DNA from: Rhizobacter sp.
Lineage (GTDB): Bacteria; Pseudomonadota; Gammaproteobacteria; Burkholderiales; Burkholderiaceae_C
Length of the DNA: 64,000 nt
Direction: 5' to 3'
Assembly: GCA_019635355.1 (NCBI GenBank)
Contig: JAHBZQ010000002.1
Coordinates: forward strand, 19,489-83,488
The position numbers and the translations under genes are program-made. Shown here in pieces: positions 52,925-61,922 of this stretch. The notes beneath the pieces are model-generated. The model searched no databases. It was not told where the DNA came from and worked only from the letters and a program-made list of their open reading frames with translations. Each line of letters opens with the position of its first letter. The first letter of the stretch is position 1.

Positions 52925-53698
52925 TCAGGCGCCGCGGAACTTGGGCGCGCGTTTTTCGGCGAAGGCGGCGCGGCCTTCGATGCGGTCTTCGCTGGCGTAC
53001 AGCAGGCCGAAGGCCAGGCGCTCGGCGTCCAGGCCACGTGCCAGCGGAATCTCACCGGCATCGCGCACCAGGCGCTTGACGGCGCGCACGGCCAGCGGTG
53101 CGTTGGCGGCAATGCGCTCCGCGATCTGCATCGCCTGCGGCAGCAGCTGTGCGGGGTCGTAGACACGGCTGACGAGTCCGATGCGCAGCGCCTCGGTGGC
53201 GTCGCAGCGGTCTCCCGTCAGCAGCATCAGCATCGCGTCGGACGCGCCCACCGCACGCGGCAGCCGCTGCGTGCCGCCGGCACCGGGGATGCTGCCCATC
53301 TTCACTTCCGACAGCCCGAACTGAGCAGCACTGGATGCGATGCGGATGTCGCAGGCCAGCGCGAGTTCCAGCCCGCCGCCGATGGCGTAGCCGTTGATCG
53401 CGGCGAGCAGCGGCTTGTCGAACTCCATGCCGGCCGTCATCGCCGCCGTCGTGCCGCCGTAGTGCTGGCGCGCGAAGCTGTCGGTGGCTGGCGGAGTCTT
53501 CTTCAGGTCCGACCCGGTGCAGAAGGCCTTCTCGCCCGCACCGGTGAGGATGGCCACGCGGATGCGTTCGTCGTCCCGCACCTGCTGCCAGGCGGTGAGC
53601 AACTCGGCGCGCATGCCGGGGTCGATCGAGTTCATCGCCTCGGGGCGGTCCAGCGTGACGACGGCCACGTGGCCGTGTACTTCCAGACGCACGCTCAT
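52925..53698 (-). CDS. Enoyl-CoA hydratase/isomerase family (crotonase)
   Basis: 257 residues. Oxyanion-hole regions AFCTGSDLK and GYAIGGGLELALACDI, then FGLSEVKMGSIPGAGGTQRL. The first catalytic Glu (SE) is present, but the second, usually in AMEMVLTG, is Leu (AMLMLLTG), so chemistry may differ from simple hydration. The start ATG overlaps the CoA-transferase stop by four bases. Confidence 0.92.
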   Translation of the reverse strand: MSVRLEVHGHVAVVTLDRPEAMNSIDPGMRAELLTAWQQVRDDERIRVAILTGAGEKAFCTGSDLKKTPPATDSFARQHYGGTTAAMTAGMEFDKPLLAAINGYAIGGGLELALACDIRIASSAAQFGLSEVKMGSIPGAGGTQRLPRAVGASDAMLMLLTGDRCDATEALRIGLVSRVYDPAQLLPQAMQIAERIAANAPLAVRAVKRLVRDAGEIPLARGLDAERLAFGLLYASEDRIEGRAAFAEKRAPKFRGA

Positions 53699-54921
53699 CG
53701 CAGCACTCCTTCGCTTTCGAGCGACGCGTATTCCGCGTCGTTCACGTCCATCAGCTCGCGCAGCACCTCGCGCGTGTGTTCGCCCAGGCGCGGCGCCGGC
53801 CCTTGCAGGCCCACGGGGGTGCGCGAGCAGCGGAACGGCGGCATGTTGTAGAGCGCGCGGCCCATCTCGGCGTGGTCCAGCGCGAGCCAGTGGCCGCGGT
53901 GGGCAAGCTGCGGGTCGTGGTGGATCACATCTGAGGCGTTGTTGACGACGCCGGCCGAGACACCTCGCGATTGCAGCCTGGCCATCAGGTCCTCGGCCTT
54001 CCAGCTTGTGGTGGCCGTGGCGATGGCGGTGTCGATCTCGTCGGCGTCGGCGCGGCGGCCTTCGGCCCCTGCCCAGCGCGCGTCGGCCGCCCATGCGGGC
54101 TGAGCCAGGGCATTGCACAGCTGCAACCAGCCCGCATCGTCGGCCACGGCGATCGCGATCCAGCGATCGTCGCCTTGGCACGGGTACACGCCGTGGGGTG
54201 CCAGGATGGCGTGGCGGTTGCCCTGGCGCGTCTGCACGCGGCCATTGACGGTGAGGTCCAGCAGCGTCGGACCCAGCAGCGCGACGGTGGGCTCCACTTG
54301 CGCCAGATCGATGGACTGGCCCTGCCCGGTGCGCCGGCGGTGGCGCAGCGCCGCGAGCAGCGCGAAAGCCGCATGGCAGGGGTTCGGTATGTGATCGGGG
54401 TAGTTCGTGCCGGTGCCCGCGGGTTCGCGGTCGGGCAGGCCGCTGAGGTCGTGCAGCCCGGTCAGCGACACCATGCTGGCGCCATAGCCCAGGTAGTCTC
54501 GTTCCGGCCCTTGCGCGCCTTGCATCGACATCGCGAGGTAGATGATGTCGGGCTTCATCACCTTCACCGCCTCGTAGCCGAGGCCGAACTTGTCCATTAC
54601 GCCGGGGGTGAAGTTGTTGGCGACGATGTCGCTCTTTTCGATCAGCCGCCGCACCAGCGCCAATGCGCGCGGGTGCTTCATATCCACCGTGATGCTGCGC
54701 TTGCTCGTGTTGCGGTCGGCGAAATAGCCGCTGCGATTCACCCCTGGCACGCCGTCGCGGTAGGGCGCGGCCATGCGCAGCGAATCCAGGCGCTGCGCGC
54801 TCTCGATCTTCACGACCTCGGCGCCCATGTCGGCGAGGATCTTGGTCGTGTACGAGCCGGCGCCGAGCCAGCAGAAGTCGGCGACGCGGATGCCGGCCAG
54901 CGGCAGAGGAGGGCTGCCCAT
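53695..54921 (-). CDS. CaiB/BaiF family III CoA-transferase (1)
   Basis: 408 residues. LAGIRVADFCWLGAGSYTTK, then LADMGAEVVKIES, NRNTSKRSITVDMKHPRAL-type block and FTPGVMDKFGLGYEAVKVMKP are family signatures. Moves CoA between carboxylic acids, so it activates a substrate or recovers CoA. It overlaps both neighbours (1 base upstream, 4 downstream). Paired with a second family member, suggesting a heteromeric enzyme or two substrates. Confidence 0.92.
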   Translation of the reverse strand: MGSPPLPLAGIRVADFCWLGAGSYTTKILADMGAEVVKIESAQRLDSLRMAAPYRDGVPGVNRSGYFADRNTSKRSITVDMKHPRALALVRRLIEKSDIVANNFTPGVMDKFGLGYEAVKVMKPDIIYLAMSMQGAQGPERDYLGYGASMVSLTGLHDLSGLPDREPAGTGTNYPDHIPNPCHAAFALLAALRHRRRTGQGQSIDLAQVEPTVALLGPTLLDLTVNGRVQTRQGNRHAILAPHGVYPCQGDDRWIAIAVADDAGWLQLCNALAQPAWAADARWAGAEGRRADADEIDTAIATATTSWKAEDLMARLQSRGVSAGVVNNASDVIHHDPQLAHRGHWLALDHAEMGRALYNMPPFRCSRTPVGLQGPAPRLGEHTREVLRELMDVNDAEYASLESEGVLR

Positions 54922-56114
54922 CACGCGGCCTCCGTCAGCAGTTCGGCGTTGTGCTCGCCCAGTTTCGGCGCACGGCAGCGTTGCCGCCAAGGTGTCGCGG
55001 ACAGCTTGTAGGGCGCGCCGGGCATGCGCAGGTCGCGCCCCCCCAGGGCCTTTGCCAGCTCGACGAAGTGGCCGCGACTTTGCAACTGGCGGCTCTCCAG
55101 CAGATCGGCCGGCGAGCTGACCGGCGCGATCGGTATCTGCCGCGCCTGACCCGCGTGGTACAGCGAGGCCTTGGTGCGCTGCATCGCCCAGGGGGCGAAC
55201 ACCTCGTTGAAGATGCGCTTGGCTTCGTCCGACTGCAGGTGCTGCACGGTGTTCCACGCATCGCCGCGCAGGCGCTCGACGCCGGCCATGCCTTCGTCGG
55301 CGAACCACTGCAACGTGCGGCCCCAGAACTTGTTGGCACCGATGCCACCGGCCATCAGGAAGACGTGGCCGTCGCGGCAGGCGTAGACGCCGGTGCCCGC
55401 GAAGCGCTGCTCGCCAGCCCAGCGCCTGCGCACGGTGCCCTCCAGGTCGAGGAACTGCACCGCGTTCTCCAGCCCCAGCACGATCGATTCCTGCATCGAC
55501 ACGTCGACGTGTTCGCCGCGGCCGCTGGCCTCGGCCTGCCAAAGCGCCAACATGCCCGCCACGGCGCCGTAGAGGTTGGCGCACAGCAGCGCCTGGTCGC
55601 CATGCACCCGCATCGGCGCGGTGTCGGGGTAGCCGCCGAGGTAAAGCATGCCGCCCAGCGCCAGCGCCACGATGTCCTCGGCCACGTACTGCGCGTACGG
55701 GCCGGTCTGGCCGAAGGGCGTGATGCTGAGCATCACAAGGCCCGGCTGCAGCGCGGACAGCGCCTCGAAACCCAGGCCGCGCGCGTCCATGACACCGGGG
55801 CGTTCGGTCTCGATCAGCAGATCGGCACCCGCCACCAGGCGCCTGAGCTGCGCCTGACCGGGCGCGCTGTCGAGGTCCAGCGTGACACCGCGCTTGCTGG
55901 TGTTGTGGTACGCGAAGGCGAGGCTGCGTTCGAGGCCGGGCCGGTCGTCCAGGAACGGGGGCTGCTGGCGCAGCGCGGTGCCACCGGGCGGCTCCACCAG
56001 CACCACGTCGGCACCCAACTCGGCAAACAGCTTGCCGGCGTAGTTGCCCATCGCGCCCGAGAGATCCAGCACCCGCAACCCATCCAGGGCACCAGGTTTG
56101 CAGTACAAGTCCAT
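54921..56114 (-). CDS. CaiB/BaiF family III CoA-transferase (2)
   Basis: 397 residues. LDGLRVLDLSGAMGNYAGKL, then LGADVVLVEPPGG, NTSKRGVTLDLDS and TPFGQTGPYAQYVAEDIVAL are typical of the family. First gene of the minus-strand operon; its ATG is about 30 bases downstream of the predicted start of transcription. Shares one base with the next CoA-transferase gene. The residue at the usual catalytic Asp region reads AEDIVALALGG, which should be compared with family members. Confidence 0.92.
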   Translation of the reverse strand: MDLYCKPGALDGLRVLDLSGAMGNYAGKLFAELGADVVLVEPPGGTALRQQPPFLDDRPGLERSLAFAYHNTSKRGVTLDLDSAPGQAQLRRLVAGADLLIETERPGVMDARGLGFEALSALQPGLVMLSITPFGQTGPYAQYVAEDIVALALGGMLYLGGYPDTAPMRVHGDQALLCANLYGAVAGMLALWQAEASGRGEHVDVSMQESIVLGLENAVQFLDLEGTVRRRWAGEQRFAGTGVYACRDGHVFLMAGGIGANKFWGRTLQWFADEGMAGVERLRGDAWNTVQHLQSDEAKRIFNEVFAPWAMQRTKASLYHAGQARQIPIAPVSSPADLLESRQLQSRGHFVELAKALGGRDLRMPGAPYKLSATPWRQRCRAPKLGEHNAELLTEAA

Positions 56115-56150
56115 ATTATGGGTGTCGTGAGCTGATTTCGTCAGGCGTCA

Positions 56151-56181
56151 AGTATAGGTACAGCCCTATGTTGAATGTCAA
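56151..56181 (-). promoter_or_regulatory. Sigma-70-like promoter of the minus-strand catabolic operon
   Basis: On the minus strand, -35 TTGACA (56176-56181) and -10 TATACT (56151-56156) with a 19-base spacer, slightly long. They are placed about 40 bases before the ATG at 56114, in the 150-base divergent region shared with the Bug gene. Probable target of the IclR regulator, but no operator was assigned. Confidence 0.5.
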
Positions 56182-56264
56182 TTACCCGTGTGATAGCCTT
56201 CGATCATTCCTTTTCGGTTGTTCAAAAGAGTCCAAATAGTGGATTAAGTAGAGGAGACATTCGA

Positions 56265-57215
56265 ATGAAGCGATGGATCGCGGCGCTGTGCGCCGGCCTG
56301 TTGACCTTGGGCGTGCAGGCGCAGGGTTCGCAGCCCACGCTGCGCGTGGTGGTGCCCTATGGCCCGGGTGGCGGCACGGACATCCTGGCCCGGCTGATGG
56401 CACCTCAGCTCGGCGCGCTGCTGGGGCAACAGGTGGTGGTGGAGAACAAAGGCGGCGCAGGCAGCCGCATCGGCACCCAGGACGTGGCGCGCGCCGCACC
56501 CGACGGTCAGACCCTGTTGTTCGTGGACACCGCGTTCACGACCAACCCCAGCCTCTACGCCAAGATGTCCTATGACTCGGTACGAGACTTCGCGCCCGTG
56601 TCCCTGCTGGCTTCGGCGCCAGTGATCCTGGTCGTGCATCCGTCGATGCCGGCCCAGAACCTGAAGGAGCTGGTGGCACTGGGCAAGAAGAAGCCGCTGC
56701 AGTCGGCATCGTCCGGGCCCGGCAGCGCCACCTCGCTGGGAACCGACCTGTTCGCGTCGGTGGCCGGCATCCAGATCCAGCAGATTCCCTACAAGGGCGT
56801 GGGCCCGGCGATGGCCGACGTGCTGGGGGGGCAGGTGCCGATGATCGTCACCGGCATCAGCTCGGCCAAGCAACACGTGGACGGCGGCAAGCTGAGGGCC
56901 ATCGCCGTCACCGGCGACAAGCGGCCGGTTTCGATGCCGAACGTGCCCACGTTCACCGAGGCTGGCGTGCCCGGCGTCGAGGCCGCGTCGTACTGGGGCG
57001 CACTCGCGCCCGCGGGCACACCGTCCGCCACTATCGAGAGGCTCAGCCGTGCGATGGCGCAGGTGATCCGCATGCCCGAGATCTCGCAGAAGCTGGGCGA
57101 ACTGGGATTCAACCCCATCGGCGGCACGGCGGAAGAGTTCCGCACCAACATCCAGACGGAGACCGCGCGCTGGGCCGCGGTCATCAAGGCCACCGGCGTG
57201 AAGCTCGAAGACTGA
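56265..57215 (+). CDS. Bug-family tripartite tricarboxylate transporter substrate-binding protein (1)
   Basis: 316 residues with signal peptide MKRWIAALCAGLLTLGVQAQ. Bug-fold motifs LRVVVPYGPGGGTDILARLM, then VENKGGAGSRIGTQDVARAA and IPYKGVGPAMADVLGGQV. It binds an organic acid in the periplasm; its TctA/TctB partners are not in the window. GAGGAG is eight bases before the ATG at 56265, ruling out an upstream extension. First gene of the plus-strand operon. Bug proteins are highly expanded in Burkholderiales. Confidence 0.93.
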   Translation: MKRWIAALCAGLLTLGVQAQGSQPTLRVVVPYGPGGGTDILARLMAPQLGALLGQQVVVENKGGAGSRIGTQDVARAAPDGQTLLFVDTAFTTNPSLYAKMSYDSVRDFAPVSLLASAPVILVVHPSMPAQNLKELVALGKKKPLQSASSGPGSATSLGTDLFASVAGIQIQQIPYKGVGPAMADVLGGQVPMIVTGISSAKQHVDGGKLRAIAVTGDKRPVSMPNVPTFTEAGVPGVEAASYWGALAPAGTPSATIERLSRAMAQVIRMPEISQKLGELGFNPIGGTAEEFRTNIQTETARWAAVIKATGVKLED

Positions 57216-57221
57216 ACCGGC

Positions 57222-57249
57222 GCGCGAAGCGCCACAAGGCGCTTCGCGC
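57222..57249 (+). terminator. Strong hairpin after the first Bug gene
   Basis: GCGCGAAGCGCC-ACAA-GGCGCTTCGCGC, a perfect 12-bp stem with a 4-base loop, six bases after the stop. No T run follows, so it may limit read-through and protect the abundant Bug message rather than end transcription fully. Confidence 0.6.
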
Positions 57250-57331
57250 CAGGCCCCGGGGCCGAGCGCGATCCCGCGCGCGAGGCCTGCCACGGCCGGA
57301 CATCGCTACCCATTGGACAAGGATCACGACA

Positions 57332-58117
57332 ATGCCAAGAACCTACCAGGACCTCATCGTCGAACACCGCGAGCATGTCGCCCGCATCACCATCAACCGG
57401 CCCAAGTCGTACAACGCCTTCACCGGCGACACCCAGCGCGAGTTGACGCTCGCCATCGAGGAGGCGGGGGCCGACCCGACGATCGGCGTCATCGTGCTCA
57501 CCGGCGCCGGCGACAAAGCCTTCTGCGCCGGCGGCGATGTCGCCTGGGAGAAAAACGCAGGCAAGGACCGCACGATCCTCGAGCCCTACAACCTGCACGT
57601 CACGATCTCGCGCTGTCCAAAGCCCGTGATCGCGCGCGTCAATGGCTACGCCATCGGCGGGGGCAACCACCTCGCCTACTACTGCGACTTCACGATCGCG
57701 GCCGACACGGCCATCTTCGGCCAGAACGGCCCGCGAGTGGGCAGCCCGCCAGGCAGCCCGGTGGTCAGCTACCTGGCGCGCGTCATCGGCCACAAGCGGG
57801 CGCGCGAGATGTGGATGCTGTGCCGCAAGTACAACGCCCAGCAAGCCATGGAGTGGGGGCTGGTGAACGCGGTGGTGCCGATGGACCAGCTCGACGCCGA
57901 AGTGCAGAAGTGGTGCGACGAGATCCTGAGCCTGTCGCCCACCTGCCTGCGCGTCATCAAGGCGGCGTTCGTCGGCGAGTTCGAAACCATCCTCGGCCAG
58001 GCCGACGTGCACCGCCGCCACCTCGTGGCGCCCGACTTCTGGAGCACCGAGCAGAAGGAAGGCACCACCGCCTACGCCGAGAAGCGCAAGGCCGACTTCA
58101 AGCAGTTCCTGCGCTGA
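57332..58117 (+). CDS. BadI/MenB-like crotonase (2-ketocyclohexanecarboxyl-CoA hydrolase-like)
   Basis: 261 residues. AFCAGGDVAWEKNAGKDRTI, GYAIGGGNHLAYYCDFTIA and FGQNGPRVGSPPGSPVVSYL resemble BadI and MenB more than ordinary hydratases; AEVQKWCDEIL, SPTCL and EKRKADFKQFLR align with BadI from memory. BadI hydrolytically opens the ring of 2-ketocyclohexanecarboxyl-CoA to pimelyl-CoA. Here a ring-opening of a related cyclic beta-keto acyl-CoA is the best guess. It follows the hairpin and precedes a CoA-transferase gene by 21 bases. Confidence 0.85.
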   Translation: MPRTYQDLIVEHREHVARITINRPKSYNAFTGDTQRELTLAIEEAGADPTIGVIVLTGAGDKAFCAGGDVAWEKNAGKDRTILEPYNLHVTISRCPKPVIARVNGYAIGGGNHLAYYCDFTIAADTAIFGQNGPRVGSPPGSPVVSYLARVIGHKRAREMWMLCRKYNAQQAMEWGLVNAVVPMDQLDAEVQKWCDEILSLSPTCLRVIKAAFVGEFETILGQADVHRRHLVAPDFWSTEQKEGTTAYAEKRKADFKQFLR

Positions 58118-58138
58118 GACCCGAAAGGCGTTTGCAAG

Positions 58139-59362
58139 ATGAGTTCCCCGCTGTCGCACATCCGCGTGCTCGACCTGAGCCGCCACCTCGCCGGGCCCTG
58201 GGCGGCCCAGATGCTGGCCGACCTGGGCGCCGATGTCATCAAGGTCGAGAGGCCGAAGGTCGGCGACGACATGCGCCACTTCGGCCCGCCGTTCGCGAAA
58301 GGCCCCGACGGGCAGGAGACCAAGGAGAGCCCATTCTTCCTTGCCGCCAACCGCGGCAAGCGTTCGGTGACGATCGACATCGCGTCGAAGGAAGGGCAGG
58401 CGCTGATCCGCCGCATGGTGCAGCACTGCGACGTGGTCATCGAGAACTACCGCGTCGGCACGCTCACGCGCTACGGTCTGGGTTACGACGACCTGAAGGC
58501 GATCAAGCCCGACCTCGTCTACTGCTCGGTCACCGGCTTCGGGCAGGCGGGGCCGTACAAGGACCACGCCGGCTACGACGCCATCTTCCAGGCCATGAGC
58601 GGCATCATGAGCGTCACCGGCGTACCCGACGGCGAGGCCGGCGGCGGCCCGCTGAAGACCGGCATGGCCGTCAGCGACATGTCGGCGGGCTTGTACTCCA
58701 GCATCGCGCTGCTGGCCGCGCTGATGCACCGCGAGCGCACCGGCGTTGGCCAGCACCTCGACATGGCGTTGCTCGACACCAGCATGGCCTTGCTGGCGGT
58801 GGAGAACATGCGCCACCTGCTGCTGGGCGAAGTGCCGCAGCGCCTGGGCCACGTCAGCCGCAATATGGTGCCGGCACAGCAGTTCGAGTGTGCCGATGGG
58901 TACTTGATCCTGTCGGTCGGTACCAACGATCAGTTCCAGAAGCTGATGGTCATCATGGGCCAACCCGAGCTCGGCACCGACGAACGCTTCGCTACCAACA
59001 CCGCGCGCCGCAAGCACCGCGACGTGCTGCTGCCGCTGCTGGAGCAGCTGTTCCGCACGCAACCGGTGGCGCACTGGATCTCGCAGCTCGGCGCCGCGGC
59101 CATCCCCAGCGCACCGGTGAACCACATCGGCCAGGTCTTCCAGGACCCTCATGTGCAGCAACGGGGCATGCGGAAGGAGATTGACCACCCGACCGTGGGG
59201 CGCATGCCGCTGCTGGGCAACCCGATCAAGTTCTCGGTCACGCCGGTGCAGTACCGCCGCGCCCCGCCGACGCTTGGGCAGCATACGGCCGAGGTGTTGC
59301 GCGAGTTTGCGGGTGCCGACGACGCGCAGCTGCAGGCGCTGGCCGACAAGGAAGTGATCTGA
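58139..59362 (+). CDS. CaiB/BaiF family III CoA-transferase (3)
   Basis: 407 residues. SHIRVLDLSRHLAGPWAAQM, then LADLGADVIKVERPKVGDDM, NRGKRSVTIDIASKEGQ and VTGFGQAGPYKDHAGYDAIF are close to the canonical family, with the catalytic Asp expected in GYDAIFQAMSG. Third such enzyme in the region; probably activates the substrate that BadI-like and OYE-like neighbours process. One base separates its stop from the next ATG. Confidence 0.93.
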   Translation: MSSPLSHIRVLDLSRHLAGPWAAQMLADLGADVIKVERPKVGDDMRHFGPPFAKGPDGQETKESPFFLAANRGKRSVTIDIASKEGQALIRRMVQHCDVVIENYRVGTLTRYGLGYDDLKAIKPDLVYCSVTGFGQAGPYKDHAGYDAIFQAMSGIMSVTGVPDGEAGGGPLKTGMAVSDMSAGLYSSIALLAALMHRERTGVGQHLDMALLDTSMALLAVENMRHLLLGEVPQRLGHVSRNMVPAQQFECADGYLILSVGTNDQFQKLMVIMGQPELGTDERFATNTARRKHRDVLLPLLEQLFRTQPVAHWISQLGAAAIPSAPVNHIGQVFQDPHVQQRGMRKEIDHPTVGRMPLLGNPIKFSVTPVQYRRAPPTLGQHTAEVLREFAGADDAQLQALADKEVI

Positions 59363-59363
59363 A

Positions 59364-60512
59364 ATGACCTCGTCGCTCTTCTCGCCGTTCCGCCTGCGCG
59401 ACGTGCACTTCCGCAATCGCGTGATGGTGTCGCCGATGAACCAGTACACCGCGGTGGACGGCGTCGCCGGCGACTGGCACTTCGCCCACCTGGCGCAATT
59501 CGCTCTCGGGGGCGCAGGCTTCGTCTGCATGGAAGCGACGAAGGTCGAGCGGCGCGGCATGGGCAGCCTGGGCGACATCGGCCTGTGGTGCGACGAACAG
59601 GTGCCGCCGCTGAAGCGCATCGTCGACTTCATGCATGCGCAGGGCGCGGTAGCGGGCATCCAGCTCAACCACTCGGGGCGCAAGGCGGGCACGCTGCGGC
59701 CGTGGGAAGGCTTTGGCCCACTCACGCGCGAGCTGCATGAACAACACCTGGGCGAGTACCCAGGCGTCGGGCCTAGCGCGATCCCCTTCCTCGAAGGCTG
59801 GGCCGTGCCGCGCGAGATGGACGAAGGCGACATCCGCCAGGCCATCGCCGCCTTCGGCCAGGCCGCGCGGCGTGCCGAAGCTGCCGGCTTCGACGTCATC
59901 GAGCTGCATGGCGCACACGGCTACCTGGTGCACCAGTTCCTGTCACCGCTGTCCAACCAGCGCAGGGACGGCTGGGGCGGCAGCCTCGACAACCGCATGC
60001 GCTTCGCGATCGAGACGGTGCAGGAGGTGCGCCGCCACTGGCCGGTGCACAAGCCGCTGGGCTACCGCATCTCGGCACAGGACGAAGAAGGCTGGACGCT
60101 GGACGACTCCGTGGTGCTGGCCAGGGCGTTGAAGGCCGCGGGCGTGGACGTCATCGACTGCTCCTCCGGCGGCATCAACGCACGTTCGAAGAACATGTCG
60201 ACGCAGGCGCGTGCGCAGCAGCTGGGGTTCCAGGTGCCGCTTGCCGAACACATCCGCCGCCATGCCGACATGCCCACCATCGCGGTCGGCCTGATCCTGC
60301 ACGCACGGCAGGCCGAGGACATCATTGTCAAGGGCCGCGCCGACTTCGTCGCGCTGGCGCGCGAGATGCTGATCGACCCGTACTGGGCCGCGCACGCGGC
60401 GCGCACGCTGGGCGTGGACCCGGAGTTCAAGCAGTGGCCCAAGCCCTACGGCTGGTGGCTGGATAGGCGCGAGAAGGCGGGCTACGAGCGCCACGGAAAG
60501 GACGTGGCATGA
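59364..60512 (+). CDS. NADH:flavin oxidoreductase (old yellow enzyme family)
   Basis: 382 residues. FMN-barrel motifs QLNHSGRKAG, IELHGAHGYLVHQFLSPLSN (His pair for the carbonyl) and RRDGWGGSLDNRMRF. The N-terminal active-site region reads SPMNQYTA; YqjM/XenA-type enzymes have Cys there (PMCQY), so here Asn replaces it. It reduces activated C=C bonds of enones or enoyl-CoA. Overlaps the next gene (ATGA). Confidence 0.92.
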   Translation: MTSSLFSPFRLRDVHFRNRVMVSPMNQYTAVDGVAGDWHFAHLAQFALGGAGFVCMEATKVERRGMGSLGDIGLWCDEQVPPLKRIVDFMHAQGAVAGIQLNHSGRKAGTLRPWEGFGPLTRELHEQHLGEYPGVGPSAIPFLEGWAVPREMDEGDIRQAIAAFGQAARRAEAAGFDVIELHGAHGYLVHQFLSPLSNQRRDGWGGSLDNRMRFAIETVQEVRRHWPVHKPLGYRISAQDEEGWTLDDSVVLARALKAAGVDVIDCSSGGINARSKNMSTQARAQQLGFQVPLAEHIRRHADMPTIAVGLILHARQAEDIIVKGRADFVALAREMLIDPYWAAHAARTLGVDPEFKQWPKPYGWWLDRREKAGYERHGKDVA

Positions 60513-61867
60513 GCGAGTCGACGCTACCGGCCGACACCACGCGCCGCCTGGCGACATGGGTTGCAGGCTTGCGCTACGAGGACCTGCCGGCCGAGGTGGT
60601 GGCGGTCGCCAAGCGCCAGATCCTCGACACGCTGGCGGTGGCCTGGGCCGGCACACGTGCCGATGCGATCGAGCCGCTGCGCAGGCTCATCGGTGGTCTT
60701 GGCGGCGCGCCCGAGGCACCTGTGTGGTGCTACGGCGAGCGCTTGCCTGCCACGCAGGCTGCGTTCCTGAACGGCATGCTGGCCTCGGCGCTGGACTACG
60801 ACAGCCTGCACGACCGCGCCACGGTGCACCCCGACGTGGTGACCCTGCCCGCAATCATGGCGCTGGCCGAGCAGCGGGCGGCCAGCGGCCGAGAGCTCAT
60901 CACCGCGCTGGTGGCGGGCGACGAGCTTCTGGTGCGCCTGGGGCTGGCGGCACGCAGCCACCCGGGCTGGTTCTACTCGTCCGCATTCGGCGTGTTCGGT
61001 GCCGCTGCTGCCGCGAGCCGGCTGCTCGGCCTGGGCGCTGACCAGACTCTGCATGCGCTGGGCATTGCGATGAGCCAGGCCGCGGGTACGCAGCAGGCGC
61101 TGCTCGAACGCAGCCTAACCAAACGTCTGCAGACGGCCTACGCCGCGCGTGCGGGCGTTGAGTCGGCGCTGTTTGCCCAGGCTGGTGTCACCGGCCCGGC
61201 CCAGCCGCTGGAAGGCGCCAGCGGGATTCAGGCGCTGTACACCGGCTTCGAGGCCGGAGAACTGCTGGGTGACCTGGGCACGCGGTACGCCATCACCGGC
61301 ATGACGCTGAAGAAGTACGCGAGCTGCATGTGCAACCACGCGCCCATCGAGGCTACCCTGCAGCTGGCGGCTCGACATCATTTGCGCGCTGCCGATGTGG
61401 CGGCGTTGAAGGTGACGATCTCTCCCTTCATGCACCGCCTGACCGGGGCGCCGTTCGAGCCTGGCGACAACCCGCAGGTCAGCGCCCAGTTCAGCGTCCA
61501 GTACTCGGTGGCCAGTGCGCTGCTGCGCGGCCGATTCGAGGTGCGCGACATCGAACCTGCCGCCGTGCTGGAGCCGGAGGTGCTGGCGCTGGCTGCACGC
61601 GTGCAGGTGCAGGTCGACGCGACGGCCGGCAAGTTCGTGCCCGCCGTGCTGGAGCTGCGCACCCATGGCGGTGCGACGCACACCCTGACGGTGGACACGC
61701 TGCCCGGCACACCCGCGGCGCCGCTGTCTGAGGCGGCGTTGCACCACAAGGCGCTGGCTGGGTTCACCTCAGCGGCGAAAGCCATGGATGAGGTGCATGC
61801 ACTCGGGCTGATCGCGCGATTGCAGGCCTTGGAGCACACCCCTGACGTGCGCGGCCTGCTCGGCTGA
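60509..61867 (+). CDS. MmgE/PrpD family protein (plus-strand operon)
   Basis: 452 residues. RQILDTLAVAWAGTRADAIE, SALDYDSLHDRATVHPDVVT and KKYASCMCNHAPIEATLQLA fit the family. About the same length as the paralogue at 48749 but clearly diverged. Four-base overlap with the OYE gene shows coupling. Likely a hydro-lyase or isomerase in the same pathway; substrate unknown. Confidence 0.9.
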   Translation: MSESTLPADTTRRLATWVAGLRYEDLPAEVVAVAKRQILDTLAVAWAGTRADAIEPLRRLIGGLGGAPEAPVWCYGERLPATQAAFLNGMLASALDYDSLHDRATVHPDVVTLPAIMALAEQRAASGRELITALVAGDELLVRLGLAARSHPGWFYSSAFGVFGAAAAASRLLGLGADQTLHALGIAMSQAAGTQQALLERSLTKRLQTAYAARAGVESALFAQAGVTGPAQPLEGASGIQALYTGFEAGELLGDLGTRYAITGMTLKKYASCMCNHAPIEATLQLAARHHLRAADVAALKVTISPFMHRLTGAPFEPGDNPQVSAQFSVQYSVASALLRGRFEVRDIEPAAVLEPEVLALAARVQVQVDATAGKFVPAVLELRTHGGATHTLTVDTLPGTPAAPLSEAALHHKALAGFTSAAKAMDEVHALGLIARLQALEHTPDVRGLLG

Positions 61868-61922
61868 CGCCATCCAGGCCCAGGCCCCCCAGAGGGCCGG
61901 GCTCATCACCTAGGAGACAAGC

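Noticed and set aside
53695..56114. Long plus-strand frames opposite the CoA-transferase genes
   Set aside because: They are antisense shadows rich in Arg, Gly and Val with no domain; the minus-strand products are clear family members.
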